Source: Lachnospiraceae bacterium (GTDB lineage: Bacteria > Bacillota > Clostridia > Lachnospirales > Lachnospiraceae). From it: DNA of 40,172 nucleotides. The number at the start of each line of letters is the position of its first letter. Position 1 is the first letter of the stretch. Of the stretch, positions 1 to 10,150 are shown piece after piece. The notes beneath the pieces were generated by a model. It did no database searches. It was given only the letters and a program-made list of their open reading frames with translations, and was not told the DNA's origin. The position numbers were made by a program, and so were the translations under genes. Where the stretch lies: positions 1 through 40,172 of the forward strand of contig JAILLI010000057.1 in assembly GCA_024693225.1 (NCBI GenBank), in the 5' to 3' direction.

Positions 1-20
1 GACTGAGGAGTAAAGATATT

Positions 21-2705
21 ATGAGTACCACGCTTTCCAAAACATACGACCCTTCGGGAATGGAGGGAAGATTATACGAAAAATGGGAGAAGAGCGGTTA
101 TTTCCATGCCGAGGTGGACAGGTCGCGCAAACCTTTTACGATCGTTATGCCGCCCCCCAACATAACCGGACAGCTCCATATGGGGCATGCCCTTGATAAT
201 ACCATGCAGGACATCCTGATACGTTTCAAGCGTATGCAGGGTTATAATGCCCTATGGCAGCCGGGTACGGATCATGCGAGTATCGCGACCGAGGTCCGTG
301 TCATGTCCGAGCTTAAGAAGGAAGGGATCGACAAGCATGATATTGGACGTGAGAAGTTCCTTGAAAGAGTATGGGACTGGAGACGGGAGTACGGCGGCAG
401 GATAACAAGACAGCTGCGGAGGCTGGGATCTTCCTGCGACTGGGACAGGGAGCGGTTCACCATGGATGAGGGCTGCAACAGGGCAGTCACCGAAGTCTTT
501 GTCAACCTCTATAACAAAGGACTGATATACAAGGGGGCCAGGATCATAAACTGGTGTCCCGTCTGCAATACATCCATATCCGATGCAGAGGTGGAATATG
601 TTGAGATGCCCTCGCATCTGTGGCATATCAAATACCCCCTCATGGGTGATGACGGCAAGCCTTCAAAAACGGAATTCCTGACTTTTGCCACAACACGTCC
701 CGAGACCATGCTGGGTGATACGGCCGTTGCTGTGCATCCCGATGATGAGCGCTATAAGAAACTGCACGGCAGGACCGTCTGGCTTCCGATCGTGAACAAG
801 GAGATCCCCGTTGTTGAGGATACATATGTCGACATGGAGTTCGGGACCGGTGTCGTCAAGATCACACCTGGTCATGACCCCAACGACTTTGAAGTAGGTA
901 ACCGTCATAACCTTCCCATAGTAAATGTCATGAATGATGACGGTACCATAAATGAGAATGGCGGAAGATTTGAAGGTATGACGGATCTGGCTGCCAGGGA
1001 GGCCATAGTCGAACAGCTTCGCGAAGAGGGCCTTCTGGTAAAGATCGAGGATTATTCCCACAATGTCGGGACACACGACAGGTGCGGGACCACCATACAG
1101 CCTCTTGTCAAGCAGCAGTGGTTCGTAAAGATGGACGAGCTGATCAAACCGGCCAGGCGGGCCGTAGAGACAGGGGATATCAGGCTTGTGCCCGACAGGA
1201 TGGACAGGACATATTACAACTGGACCGACAATATCCGTGACTGGTGCGTAAGCCGTCAGCTCTGGTGGGGACACAGGATCCCGGCGTACTACTGTGCTGA
1301 CTGCGGGCAGATGACCGTATCCAAAGAGAAGGTAACCAAATGCCCCAAGTGCGGCGGTACCCATATAAGTCAGGATGAGGATACACTTGACACATGGTTC
1401 TCATCGGCCCTTTGGCCTTTTTCCACCCTGGGCTGGCCGGATAAGACCCCGGAACTTGACTATTTCTATCCGACGGATGTTCTTGTGACCGGATATGACA
1501 TCATATTCTTCTGGGTCATCAGGATGATCTTTTCCGGCTTTGAGCATATGGGACAAAAGCCTTTCTCGACCGTTCTTTTCCACGGCCTTATCAGGGACGG
1601 CCAGGGACGGAAGATGAGCAAGTCGCTCGGAAACGGCATCGACCCTCTTGAGGTCATAGAAAAGTACGGGGCCGACGCCCTGCGGTTTACGCTCGTTACA
1701 GGCAATGCGCCCGGTAATGACATGCGCTTTACCGATGAAAGGGTTGAAGCCTCCAGGAATTTTGCCAACAAGGTCTGGAACGCATCAAGGTTCATCATGA
1801 TGAACATGGAGGGCAAGAAGATCACTAAGCCTTCCGAGGAAGATCTGTGGCCTGTTGACCGCTGGGTGCTCTCGAGGCTCAATAACGTTATACATGAAGT
1901 CACCGACAATATGGAAAAGTTTGAGCTCGGAATAGGGGCCGCCAAGGTCTATGATTTCATCTATGATGTCCTCTGTGACTGGTATATAGAGATGATCAAG
2001 CCCAGGTTCTACAACACGGATGATGAGAAGAGTGCAAATGCGGCATTATATACCGTAAGGTCTGTCCTTATAGACAGCCTGAAGCTCCTGCATCCTTACA
2101 TGCCTTTCATAACCGAGGAGATATACTGTACCCTTACCGAAGGTGATCCCGACCGCGAGGCACCCTCCATCATGATCTCATCATGGCCCGTGTACCGGAA
2201 GGAGCGCGAGTACAGGGAGGATGAGGAGCAGATAGAGCTCATCAAGGAAGCCGTACGCGGCATCAGAAACGTAAGGAGCGAGATGAACGTTGCTCCGTCC
2301 AAAAAAGCGGAAGTCATACTTGTTACGGAGGATGAGACCGTAAAGAGTGCATTTGAGAATGGAAGACTTTTCTTTGAGAGCCTTGCCGGAGCCTCGGGTC
2401 TTACCATACAGAGCGGAAAAAACGGAATAGAAGATGATGCCGTATCCGTTATGATCAGGAATGGCGCCCTTTTCATCCCCTTTGCCTCACTTGTTGATAT
2501 TTCGGCCGAGATAGCCCGTCTTGAAAAAGAGATGAAGCGGCTGGAGGGAGAGATAAAGAGGTGCGAAGGCATGCTTGGGAACGAGAAGTTCATAAGCAAG
2601 GCTCCGCAGGAGAAGATAGACGAAGAAAAAGACAAACTTGAGAAATATACCCTGCTGGCATCACAGGTAAGGGACAGACTGGAGATACTCACGAAAAAGG
2701 GCTAG
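21..2705 (+). CDS. valS: Valyl-tRNA synthetase
   Basis: 894 aa; class I aaRS signatures PPPNITGQLHMGHALDNT and KMSKSLGNGIDP, plus C-terminal coiled coil typical of ValRS. Confidence 0.98.
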   Translation: MSTTLSKTYDPSGMEGRLYEKWEKSGYFHAEVDRSRKPFTIVMPPPNITGQLHMGHALDNTMQDILIRFKRMQGYNALWQPGTDHASIATEVRVMSELKKEGIDKHDIGREKFLERVWDWRREYGGRITRQLRRLGSSCDWDRERFTMDEGCNRAVTEVFVNLYNKGLIYKGARIINWCPVCNTSISDAEVEYVEMPSHLWHIKYPLMGDDGKPSKTEFLTFATTRPETMLGDTAVAVHPDDERYKKLHGRTVWLPIVNKEIPVVEDTYVDMEFGTGVVKITPGHDPNDFEVGNRHNLPIVNVMNDDGTINENGGRFEGMTDLAAREAIVEQLREEGLLVKIEDYSHNVGTHDRCGTTIQPLVKQQWFVKMDELIKPARRAVETGDIRLVPDRMDRTYYNWTDNIRDWCVSRQLWWGHRIPAYYCADCGQMTVSKEKVTKCPKCGGTHISQDEDTLDTWFSSALWPFSTLGWPDKTPELDYFYPTDVLVTGYDIIFFWVIRMIFSGFEHMGQKPFSTVLFHGLIRDGQGRKMSKSLGNGIDPLEVIEKYGADALRFTLVTGNAPGNDMRFTDERVEASRNFANKVWNASRFIMMNMEGKKITKPSEEDLWPVDRWVLSRLNNVIHEVTDNMEKFELGIGAAKVYDFIYDVLCDWYIEMIKPRFYNTDDEKSANAALYTVRSVLIDSLKLLHPYMPFITEEIYCTLTEGDPDREAPSIMISSWPVYRKEREYREDEEQIELIKEAVRGIRNVRSEMNVAPSKKAEVILVTEDETVKSAFENGRLFFESLAGASGLTIQSGKNGIEDDAVSVMIRNGALFIPFASLVDISAEIARLEKEMKRLEGEIKRCEGMLGNEKFISKAPQEKIDEEKDKLEKYTLLASQVRDRLEILTKKG

Positions 2706-2729
2706 TCCTTATCGGGGAAGGCGTATCAC

Positions 2730-4115
2730 ATGGCAGTAACGACCGACGGTTGGAGATGCAACATATCGGATGATTCGATGTCGGCAACGATATTCGTCAC
2801 AGCTCCCGCGCAAGGGGAGACCATCACTGTGGAGGATATCGCTCATTTCCTGCGCACAAACGGGGTCATGACAGGTCTTGTATATTCAGAGATAGAGAAA
2901 CTGATCAATGAAAAGATATACTTAAAGGACATTGTCGTGGCGACCGGCAAGAAGATGATCGAGAGCCAGAGCGGGTATTACGAGTTCATGTTCTCGTCGG
3001 GCGAGATAAAGCATCCGGCCATACGTTCGGACGGATCTGTTGATTATCAGAGCATGAGCGTTATCCAGTCCGTAAGTCCCGGCGATGTGCTGGCTGTGTA
3101 TCATCCCGCCGTTCCGGGAAGCTCGGGGCTTGATGTCAGAAACCGTGAGATCAGGTGTAAAGCGGCCAAAGAGCTGCCTGCCATCAAGGGGACGGGCTTT
3201 GAGGTGTCCTTTGACGGCAACACATATACAGCTACCATGGAAGGCCGCGTTGAGTATGACAATTTCAAGATGCACATAAGGGATCTGTATGAACTGCGCA
3301 AGGACCTTGATCTGGTCATCGGCCGTATCGATTTTCGCGGGGATGTGGTAGTTCACGGAAATGTCCGGTCGGGGACCTTCATCAGGGCGACCAAGTCCGT
3401 TACAGTGGATGGTGCGGTGGAAGGTGCCACCATCATCGCGGAAGGGGACATAGTCCTGAAGAAAGGGATGCAGGGCGGCGGAAAAGCCAGGCTCGTATCC
3501 GGTGCCAACATATATGCCAATTTTATCGAATTTACCGAGGTCAAGGCCAAGGGAAACGTTGAGGCAAACATAATACTCAATTCTGTCATATCGGCCGGCA
3601 AGTCAGTTGTTGTCAAGGGAAAGCGGGGAGCGATCATAGGCGGAAAGAATTACAGCGTCGGCGCCATGAGCGCGGCCTGCATAGGCAACAAGGCGGAGCT
3701 CAAGACGGTGGCCGCCTCGGGCATAAGCGAGGATTACGACAAGCGCCGCCATCTGCTCAACCAGAAAGCGCAGAGTGCCCGCGACAGTATGGCAAGACTG
3801 AAGAGTGAGATAGAACAGATCAGGGACGTGAGGCTTACGAGCGATCCCCTGGATGTAAAGGAAGCCAAGATCAGCCAGCTCACAAGAAGGATGAAACGAG
3901 ATGAGAGGCTGCTTGAGCATGTGGAAAAAGAGCTGACCGAGATCGAAGAGACCATGAACGTGGGCATTTCGGCTGCGGTCATGGTAGAGGATACGGTATT
4001 CCCGGGCGTTACCGTGCGCATAGACGATAAGGAGATGAAGGTTTCCAATTATATGCAGCACGTAAAGTTCTACAGACCCGAGGGAAGCAGCGATATAGAG
4101 GTAAGGACATTATGA
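2730..4115 (+). CDS. FapA/DUF342-family protein
   Basis: 461 aa; beta-helix-like segment (VVHGNVRSGTFIRATKSVTVDGAVEGATIIAEGDIVLKKGMQGGG) followed by a coiled coil, as in the DUF342/FapA family. Confidence 0.85.
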   Translation: MAVTTDGWRCNISDDSMSATIFVTAPAQGETITVEDIAHFLRTNGVMTGLVYSEIEKLINEKIYLKDIVVATGKKMIESQSGYYEFMFSSGEIKHPAIRSDGSVDYQSMSVIQSVSPGDVLAVYHPAVPGSSGLDVRNREIRCKAAKELPAIKGTGFEVSFDGNTYTATMEGRVEYDNFKMHIRDLYELRKDLDLVIGRIDFRGDVVVHGNVRSGTFIRATKSVTVDGAVEGATIIAEGDIVLKKGMQGGGKARLVSGANIYANFIEFTEVKAKGNVEANIILNSVISAGKSVVVKGKRGAIIGGKNYSVGAMSAACIGNKAELKTVAASGISEDYDKRRHLLNQKAQSARDSMARLKSEIEQIRDVRLTSDPLDVKEAKISQLTRRMKRDERLLEHVEKELTEIEETMNVGISAAVMVEDTVFPGVTVRIDDKEMKVSNYMQHVKFYRPEGSSDIEVRTL

Positions 4116-4261
4116 TCAATTTTGAAGAAGAACTTAAGAGATTTCATCCGAGCATGGAGATAGAAGAAGTGGAAAACGCCGTACGTGAACACGAACTTAC
4201 GGACATGACGGATATCATGGTCGAGATGCTCAGAAGAGAAAAAGAAAATAAAGAATTATGA
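4112..4261 (+). CDS. Small acidic protein, 49 aa (not in the supplied ORF track)
   Basis: Read directly: MINFEEELKRFHPSMEIEEVENAVREHELTDMTDIMVEMLRREKENKEL*. ATGA overlaps with both the upstream DUF342 stop and the downstream TPR start. Confidence 0.7.
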   Translation: MINFEEELKRFHPSMEIEEVENAVREHELTDMTDIMVEMLRREKENKEL

Positions 4262-5670
4262 AATGTTTTGTATGCGGGGGACGTATCGGCCGGGAGGACT
4301 TCTGTGCTAACTGCGGGACTGACATAAGGATATACAGGCACATAATGTGCATGTCCAATATGCTTTACAATGACGGTCTTGCAAAGGCAAATGTCCGTGA
4401 TATATCAGGGGCCATAACGTCCTTAAGTGCGAGTCTTAAATACAATAAAAAGAATACCGATGCCAGGAATCTGCTGGGACTTTGTTATTTTGAAAGGGGC
4501 GAGGTGGTAAATGCCCTTTCCGAATGGATAATAAGCCGGAACTACGAGAGCAAGAAAAATCTCGCCGACGAATATATCGAATACCTGCAGAGCAATCCGT
4601 CACGCCTTGAAACGATCAATCAGACCATCAAAAAATACAACCAGGCCCTGGGCTTCTGTTATCAGAACAGCCGGGATCTTGCCATTGTCCAGCTCAAGAA
4701 GGTCCTTTCCATAAACGAAAATCTCGTAAACGGGTACCAGCTTCTGGCCCTTTTGTATATAGAGACAGGTGACTACGATAAGGCCAGGAGGACCCTGCTC
4801 CGTGTGCTCAAGATCGACAGGAACGATACCACTACCCAGAGATATCTCAAAGAGATCAACAGCCTGATCACGCAGATGCAGAATAAGGGTGACGGCAAAG
4901 GCGAAAACGCCGCCCTTGTCCCCCAGGAGATCATCACCTACCAGAACGGGAACGATACGATCATCCAGCCGGTCGCGACCAGGGAAAAGAGAGGCTTTTC
5001 CAGCATCATAAACATAGCCATAGGACTGGTACTGGGTATAGCGATAACCTGGTATCTCATACTTCCGCAGAAGATCAAGCAGGCGACTGTAGAGACGGAG
5101 GCCGATTTTATAGCGGTAAGCGAGGAGCTTGCGACCGAAAAGGCCTCACACCAGGAATCGGTAAAGCAGGCAGAGACACTTGAGGCAAGAAATGAGGAAC
5201 TGACCCGGCAGATAGAAGAGCTTACCGGGGAAAACGGTGCGACTACGGAGAATGACAGGCTCCTTCTGGCGGCAAAAAGGTACATAGAGGATCCGTCGGC
5301 TTCGGCTGATGTGATGGAGGAGCTGGCCGAGATAGGGCCGGAGTATCTGGAGGGGACTTCGGAGGCATTTAAGGATCTCTACGCCAGCCTCCAGGAAAAT
5401 GCAGCGGGCTCGGCTCTTGAGGAGTATGTCAAAGTTGCTAAGGAAGCTCTCAAGACCAAGGATTATAAAACAGCCATAGAATATTATCTCAAGGCATGCG
5501 AGCTTGATAAGGAGAATTCCGATTATCTTATGGATCTTGCCTATGCCTACAGGGAATCGGATGATACGGCCGGGGCGGACGAGATATACAGACGGGTCAT
5601 GGAAGAGTTCCCCGGAACACAGAATGCGGATGATGCCTCACAGATGTTATCCCAGACGGAGGAAGAATGA
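4258..5670 (+). CDS. Zinc-ribbon / TPR-repeat membrane protein
   Basis: 470 aa; N-terminal CFVCGGRIGREDFCANCG zinc ribbon, TPR-like repeats, one TM segment (FSSIINIAIGLVLGIAITWYLIL), coiled coil, C-terminal TPR. Confidence 0.8.
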   Translation: MKCFVCGGRIGREDFCANCGTDIRIYRHIMCMSNMLYNDGLAKANVRDISGAITSLSASLKYNKKNTDARNLLGLCYFERGEVVNALSEWIISRNYESKKNLADEYIEYLQSNPSRLETINQTIKKYNQALGFCYQNSRDLAIVQLKKVLSINENLVNGYQLLALLYIETGDYDKARRTLLRVLKIDRNDTTTQRYLKEINSLITQMQNKGDGKGENAALVPQEIITYQNGNDTIIQPVATREKRGFSSIINIAIGLVLGIAITWYLILPQKIKQATVETEADFIAVSEELATEKASHQESVKQAETLEARNEELTRQIEELTGENGATTENDRLLLAAKRYIEDPSASADVMEELAEIGPEYLEGTSEAFKDLYASLQENAAGSALEEYVKVAKEALKTKDYKTAIEYYLKACELDKENSDYLMDLAYAYRESDDTAGADEIYRRVMEEFPGTQNADDASQMLSQTEEE

Positions 5671-7145
5671 GATCAGGATATAGCTTCAGGCCTGTCATAT
5701 TACTCTTTTGTGCGATGCTTTTCCTGGCTTTTTGTTTTGATATTTCTGCAGGAAGCATTAAGACCGCATCCTTTGCTTTTCTTCTCATATGCATCGTCAT
5801 CGGGGTCTGTGCATATAAAAGCAGCATCCCCGCTTTTGCCGTATTCATAACATATCTAACCGGCGTCTTTCTGAAACTGTCATATATGATCTACACACCG
5901 GTCTGGTGCCGTCAGCACGATGTCATTGATTTCGGCGCCGGCGAAGGACATGCCGCCTATATCGAGTACATACTCGCACACAAGGCCCTGCCTGATTTTG
6001 ACCCGCGTACCGTGTGGGCTTTTTTTCAGCCGCCCCTGCATCATCTTGTGGCAGCGGTATGGATGTGGCTGGGGATCCGGTGCGGCATCACCCCACCGAG
6101 ACTTTACAAGAATGTTCAGATACTTCCCTTTATCTATATGTGCATGACCATGTACATCATATATATGATATGCCGCGAGCTTGATATGAAAAAGCAGTCC
6201 GTGCTTATTACAATGCTTATCGTATCATTTCATCCCATATACATACTGATGTCTGCAAGCCTCAACAATGATGCCCTGTCGGTCATGCTTTCCGTGGCGG
6301 CTCTTTATACAGCCATACGCTGGTACAAAAAGCCGGGTCCGCTTCTCATATCAGCCCTGGCTCTTGTCATCGGATTGTCCATGTCGGCCAAGCTTTCATC
6401 GGTGCTTACGGCCATAGGCATAGGCCCTATTATGATATATAAGATCGTAAAGGATACCGGGGCTTTTCGGGATAAGGGCAGGCTGCTTAAGCATATAAGG
6501 GATCTTTTCATATTTGCACTCATAGTCTTCCCGCTGGGACTGTGGTGGACGGTAAGGAACAGCATTCTCTTTAACATGCCGCCCACCTATATACCTGAGG
6601 TCGGGGAACAGGTGGAAAAGTTCGGGATTGTGCCCACATTCCTGGACCTAAGGACCGCCTCCCCCTTTCTGTACATGAAGGCTAACGGGTACGGATATGA
6701 TGAATATAACCTTATACTTGCGACCGTCAAGTCCTCCCTGTTCGGTGAAGGGGATTTTGTAAGTGTATCGCCATATCTTACAATGGCCGGATGGATACTT
6801 CTTGCCGCTGCGGCCATAAGCCTTACAGTCAGGCTGGCATCCTTTATTAGGATGTGCGCTCCCGTTGAGGGGGAGGAGGATAAGGGGATAAGACTGATGC
6901 TGGTATCGGTTTTTGCCGTATCCCTTATTGGATATCTGGCCTTTGCCCTTTCGGGGAAGAACCTTTCCGCAATGAATTTCAGATACTGCGCAGCTGCGGC
7001 AGCTGTATTGCCCGTCTGTACGGGCCTCTGGTATGATATGCTTTATGAAAAAGGGAAAAAGGGGGCCTGTGCCCTTATCATGATATCGTCGGCAGCATTT
7101 GCGCTGTCATCACTTGCTTTTTATATCTTGCTTGGACTTTTGTAG
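5667..7145 (+). CDS. Polytopic membrane protein, GT-C/ArnT-PMT-like glycosyltransferase
   Basis: 492 aa, many TM helices; QHDVIDFGAGEGHAAYIEYIL and FFQPPLHHLVAAVW resemble GT-C loop motifs. ATGA overlap with upstream gene. Confidence 0.6.
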   Translation: MRSGYSFRPVILLFCAMLFLAFCFDISAGSIKTASFAFLLICIVIGVCAYKSSIPAFAVFITYLTGVFLKLSYMIYTPVWCRQHDVIDFGAGEGHAAYIEYILAHKALPDFDPRTVWAFFQPPLHHLVAAVWMWLGIRCGITPPRLYKNVQILPFIYMCMTMYIIYMICRELDMKKQSVLITMLIVSFHPIYILMSASLNNDALSVMLSVAALYTAIRWYKKPGPLLISALALVIGLSMSAKLSSVLTAIGIGPIMIYKIVKDTGAFRDKGRLLKHIRDLFIFALIVFPLGLWWTVRNSILFNMPPTYIPEVGEQVEKFGIVPTFLDLRTASPFLYMKANGYGYDEYNLILATVKSSLFGEGDFVSVSPYLTMAGWILLAAAAISLTVRLASFIRMCAPVEGEEDKGIRLMLVSVFAVSLIGYLAFALSGKNLSAMNFRYCAAAAAVLPVCTGLWYDMLYEKGKKGACALIMISSAAFALSSLAFYILLGLL

Positions 7146-7157
7146 AGGAGAACGACA

Positions 7158-8594
7158 ATGGGTGGATTCTTTGGTGTTGCATCAAAAAAAGACTGTGTGT
7201 GGGATCTGTTCTTCGGGACGGATTATCATTCACATCTGGGCACAAGGCGTGCGGGAATGACTGTTTATGGCAAAAACGGCTTTGACCGTGCGATCCATAA
7301 CATTACCAATTCCCCTTTCAGGACAAAGTTCGACAGGGATGTAAACGAACTGAAGGGAAACCTTGGCATAGGCTGCATATCCGATTATGAGCCCCAGCCC
7401 CTTCTTATCAGATCGCATCTGGGAACCTTTGCCATCACTACCGTAGGGCGCATCGACAATCTGGATGAGCTGGTGGAGGCGGTATCGGCAGGAGGAAGGA
7501 CACAGTTCCTTGCAATGAGCGGATCCAATATCAATCCGACGGAGCTGGTGGCGGCCATCATCAACCAGAAGGATAATTTTGTGGATGGGATAAAATACGC
7601 CCAGGAACTGATCGAAGGATCAATGACCCTCATGATCATGACAGAGGAAGGCATATATGCGGCAAGGGACCTCTATGGCCGTACTCCGGTCATGATAGGA
7701 AAGAAGGAGGACTGTTACTGCGTTTCGTTTGAGAGCTTTGCATATATCAATCTGGGATATATGGACGAAAAGGAACTGGGGCCCGGGGAAATAGTTTACA
7801 TAACTCCGGAGGGCTATGAGACCTTAAGTCCCGCGAAAGAGACCATGAAGATATGCACCTTCCTGTGGATATATTACGGTTATCCCAATTCAAACTATGA
7901 GGGCGTAAATGTCGAGACCATGCGTTACAACTGCGGAGCCATGCTGGCATCCCGTGATGACGTAAGTCCCGATATAGTTGCCGGTGTTCCCGATTCCGGC
8001 ATAGCCCATGCCATAGGTTATGCCAACAGGTCGGGCATTCCCTTTGCAAGACCCTTCATCAAATATACGCCTACCTGGCCCAGATCCTTCATGCCAACGG
8101 ACCAGTCCATGAGGAACCTTATCGCCCATATGAAGCTGATACCGGTGGATGCACTCATACGCGGGAAATCTCTCCTGCTTATCGATGATTCCATAGTACG
8201 GGGGACCCAGCTTCGGGAGACCACGGAATTCCTTTATAACTCCGGGGCAAAGGAAGTCCATGTCCGTCCGGCCTGCCCGCCCCTTCTCTACGGGTGCAAA
8301 TTCCTGAACTTTTCCAGATCCAATTCGGAATATGACCTGATCACCAGGCGTATCATCCGCAAGCGTGAAGGAGAGGATGTCGATGAGGCGGTCCTTGCCG
8401 ATTATGCGGATCCCGACAGCACGAATTATAAGGAAATGCTTGAGGAGATCCGGTCACAGCTGGGCTTTACATCCCTTCGTTTCCACCGCCTTGATGACAT
8501 GGTCAAGTCGGTCGGGATCGACAAATCCAAGCTCTGTACTTACTGCTGGGATAAACAGGGAGACTGTGCATCATGCAAGGGGTGCAGGGGCTGA
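7158..8594 (+). CDS. PurF-like amidophosphoribosyltransferase homologue with degenerate glutaminase domain
   Basis: 478 aa; class II amidotransferase fold (HSHLGTRRAGM), PRPP-loop LLLIDDSIVRGTQ, C-terminal Cys-rich CTYCWDKQGDCASCKGC. Starts MGGFFGV where PurF has (M)CG. Confidence 0.85.
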   Translation: MGGFFGVASKKDCVWDLFFGTDYHSHLGTRRAGMTVYGKNGFDRAIHNITNSPFRTKFDRDVNELKGNLGIGCISDYEPQPLLIRSHLGTFAITTVGRIDNLDELVEAVSAGGRTQFLAMSGSNINPTELVAAIINQKDNFVDGIKYAQELIEGSMTLMIMTEEGIYAARDLYGRTPVMIGKKEDCYCVSFESFAYINLGYMDEKELGPGEIVYITPEGYETLSPAKETMKICTFLWIYYGYPNSNYEGVNVETMRYNCGAMLASRDDVSPDIVAGVPDSGIAHAIGYANRSGIPFARPFIKYTPTWPRSFMPTDQSMRNLIAHMKLIPVDALIRGKSLLLIDDSIVRGTQLRETTEFLYNSGAKEVHVRPACPPLLYGCKFLNFSRSNSEYDLITRRIIRKREGEDVDEAVLADYADPDSTNYKEMLEEIRSQLGFTSLRFHRLDDMVKSVGIDKSKLCTYCWDKQGDCASCKGCRG

Positions 8595-8631
8595 TGCGAT
8601 TATATTTGTAATTCGACGGACCTTATCATAT

Positions 8632-8714
8632 AATATGATGACAGGGTCCCAAGTCCATAAAGCGATTCATGCAAGCATGATCGCTTCATGACCTTTTGAC
8701 CCTGTCATCATATT
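8632..8714. repeat. 83-nt near-complete palindrome / hairpin
   Basis: Perfect 17-bp outer arms aatatgatgacagggtc (8632-8648) / gaccctgtcatcatatt (8698-8714); inner arms aagcgat (8660-8666) / atcgctt (8680-8686) in the same register, with catgc/gcatg inside. Confidence 0.85.
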
Positions 8715-8748
8715 AAGATAGTTCAAAAATCAACACGGGGGTCGGCTT

Positions 8749-10119
8749 ATGCCTGATTTTTCCAATTCATGCATGAACATATTAAGCTATGCGCAGCTGT
8801 CGGAAGCAGACAGGAACAAGGTGCTCCAGAAGATAGGGCAGTTTGCTTCAATGTCCGATCAGGGCGCATCCGATGACGGTGCAAGACGTCTTCGCAAGGA
8901 GTTGACGTCCTACTATTATGATCTGTACAAGCTCTGCTTCTTCAGATCGCTTGAAGATACCAACATCCCCGATGAAGTACTTATGTTCCTTTACTTCGGT
9001 TATATAGATGAAAGACTTGCGGGAGCCGAGAACACACGGATACTCTATGAGGCATCACGTGCCATAGGTCTTGATGACAATATGCGCGTATTCCCGCTCT
9101 ACCAGTGGCTGCGTCTTATCTATACCTGTAAAAAGGATCCGTCCGTCAACGATTTTTCCACGGATTACATTTCCGAACTGCGCAAGCAGAGAAAGGACGG
9201 GGCCATCACGGCCGTGCAGGAGCAGGAGGCCCTCCGTGACGGGAAGAGGCGTGTCATATTTGAGATCGACAATATGTTCCGGTCCGCAAACCGGATGATG
9301 ACATCCAGGGTGACTACATTTGTCCCTTTCTTTTCGGAGCAGAACCTTACGAGACCTCTTGAAAAATCCCTGCTGAATTTTGATATCATCCATAAGACTT
9401 TTAATCTTGTAAAGGCTATAGATTATTCACTTTTTTACAGGCAGACCGTATTTACCGCTCCCGAAGAGGGACTTGACAAGGCCTTCATTCAGGTCGAGGT
9501 CCTTCCTGATATCATCCTGATGCCTGTGGTCGGTACGCGTGCCGCCATGTGGCAGGAGATAACGGGAGCCAAGCGCACCACGCCGGGCCGTTTCATGCTT
9601 CCCATAATCGAGGAGGAGGACCTGTCGGGCGTTATCATCAAGATGTGCGGGGAATTCCGCTGGGAACTGTGCAAGAGGATACAGGGGGCCAGGTGGAATG
9701 ACCTTACCGAGAGAAGCCTTACCAGTGATTATGTTGATTATATAGACACCTACAGGAAGAACCGTGATCTGTCCCAGGAGGCCAAGGAAAGGATCAAATC
9801 GGCAATGTCCAAACACCGCAACTCCTACAAGGAGATGTTTGTTGCCGATTACAGCACCTATATCCAGTTCGAAAGCTCAGGCGCCCTGAGGCATAACAAG
9901 GTGGTCAGGTTCATCCTTTTTAATTACTGCCCTTTTTCCAAGGTCATACGCGAAGGCCCCATAGCCACCAATCCGCAGTATACACAGCTGATCGACAGAT
10001 ATAACCAGAAGATGGCTCATGAGATCCATCTCTTTGATATCGCCACGGGCAGGATAGAAAAGGCGGGACATCCGATCCCCAGGGAGCTTCTAAACCACAG
10101 GGTTTATCTGACATCATAA
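8749..10119 (+). CDS. Uncharacterised protein, 456 aa
   Basis: Long ORF in phase with + strand gene order; no family recognised from sequence. Confidence 0.75.
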   Translation: MPDFSNSCMNILSYAQLSEADRNKVLQKIGQFASMSDQGASDDGARRLRKELTSYYYDLYKLCFFRSLEDTNIPDEVLMFLYFGYIDERLAGAENTRILYEASRAIGLDDNMRVFPLYQWLRLIYTCKKDPSVNDFSTDYISELRKQRKDGAITAVQEQEALRDGKRRVIFEIDNMFRSANRMMTSRVTTFVPFFSEQNLTRPLEKSLLNFDIIHKTFNLVKAIDYSLFYRQTVFTAPEEGLDKAFIQVEVLPDIILMPVVGTRAAMWQEITGAKRTTPGRFMLPIIEEEDLSGVIIKMCGEFRWELCKRIQGARWNDLTERSLTSDYVDYIDTYRKNRDLSQEAKERIKSAMSKHRNSYKEMFVADYSTYIQFESSGALRHNKVVRFILFNYCPFSKVIREGPIATNPQYTQLIDRYNQKMAHEIHLFDIATGRIEKAGHPIPRELLNHRVYLTS

Positions 10120-10150
10120 AGAAAGTATCCAGAGACAGGAAGGAAAACAG

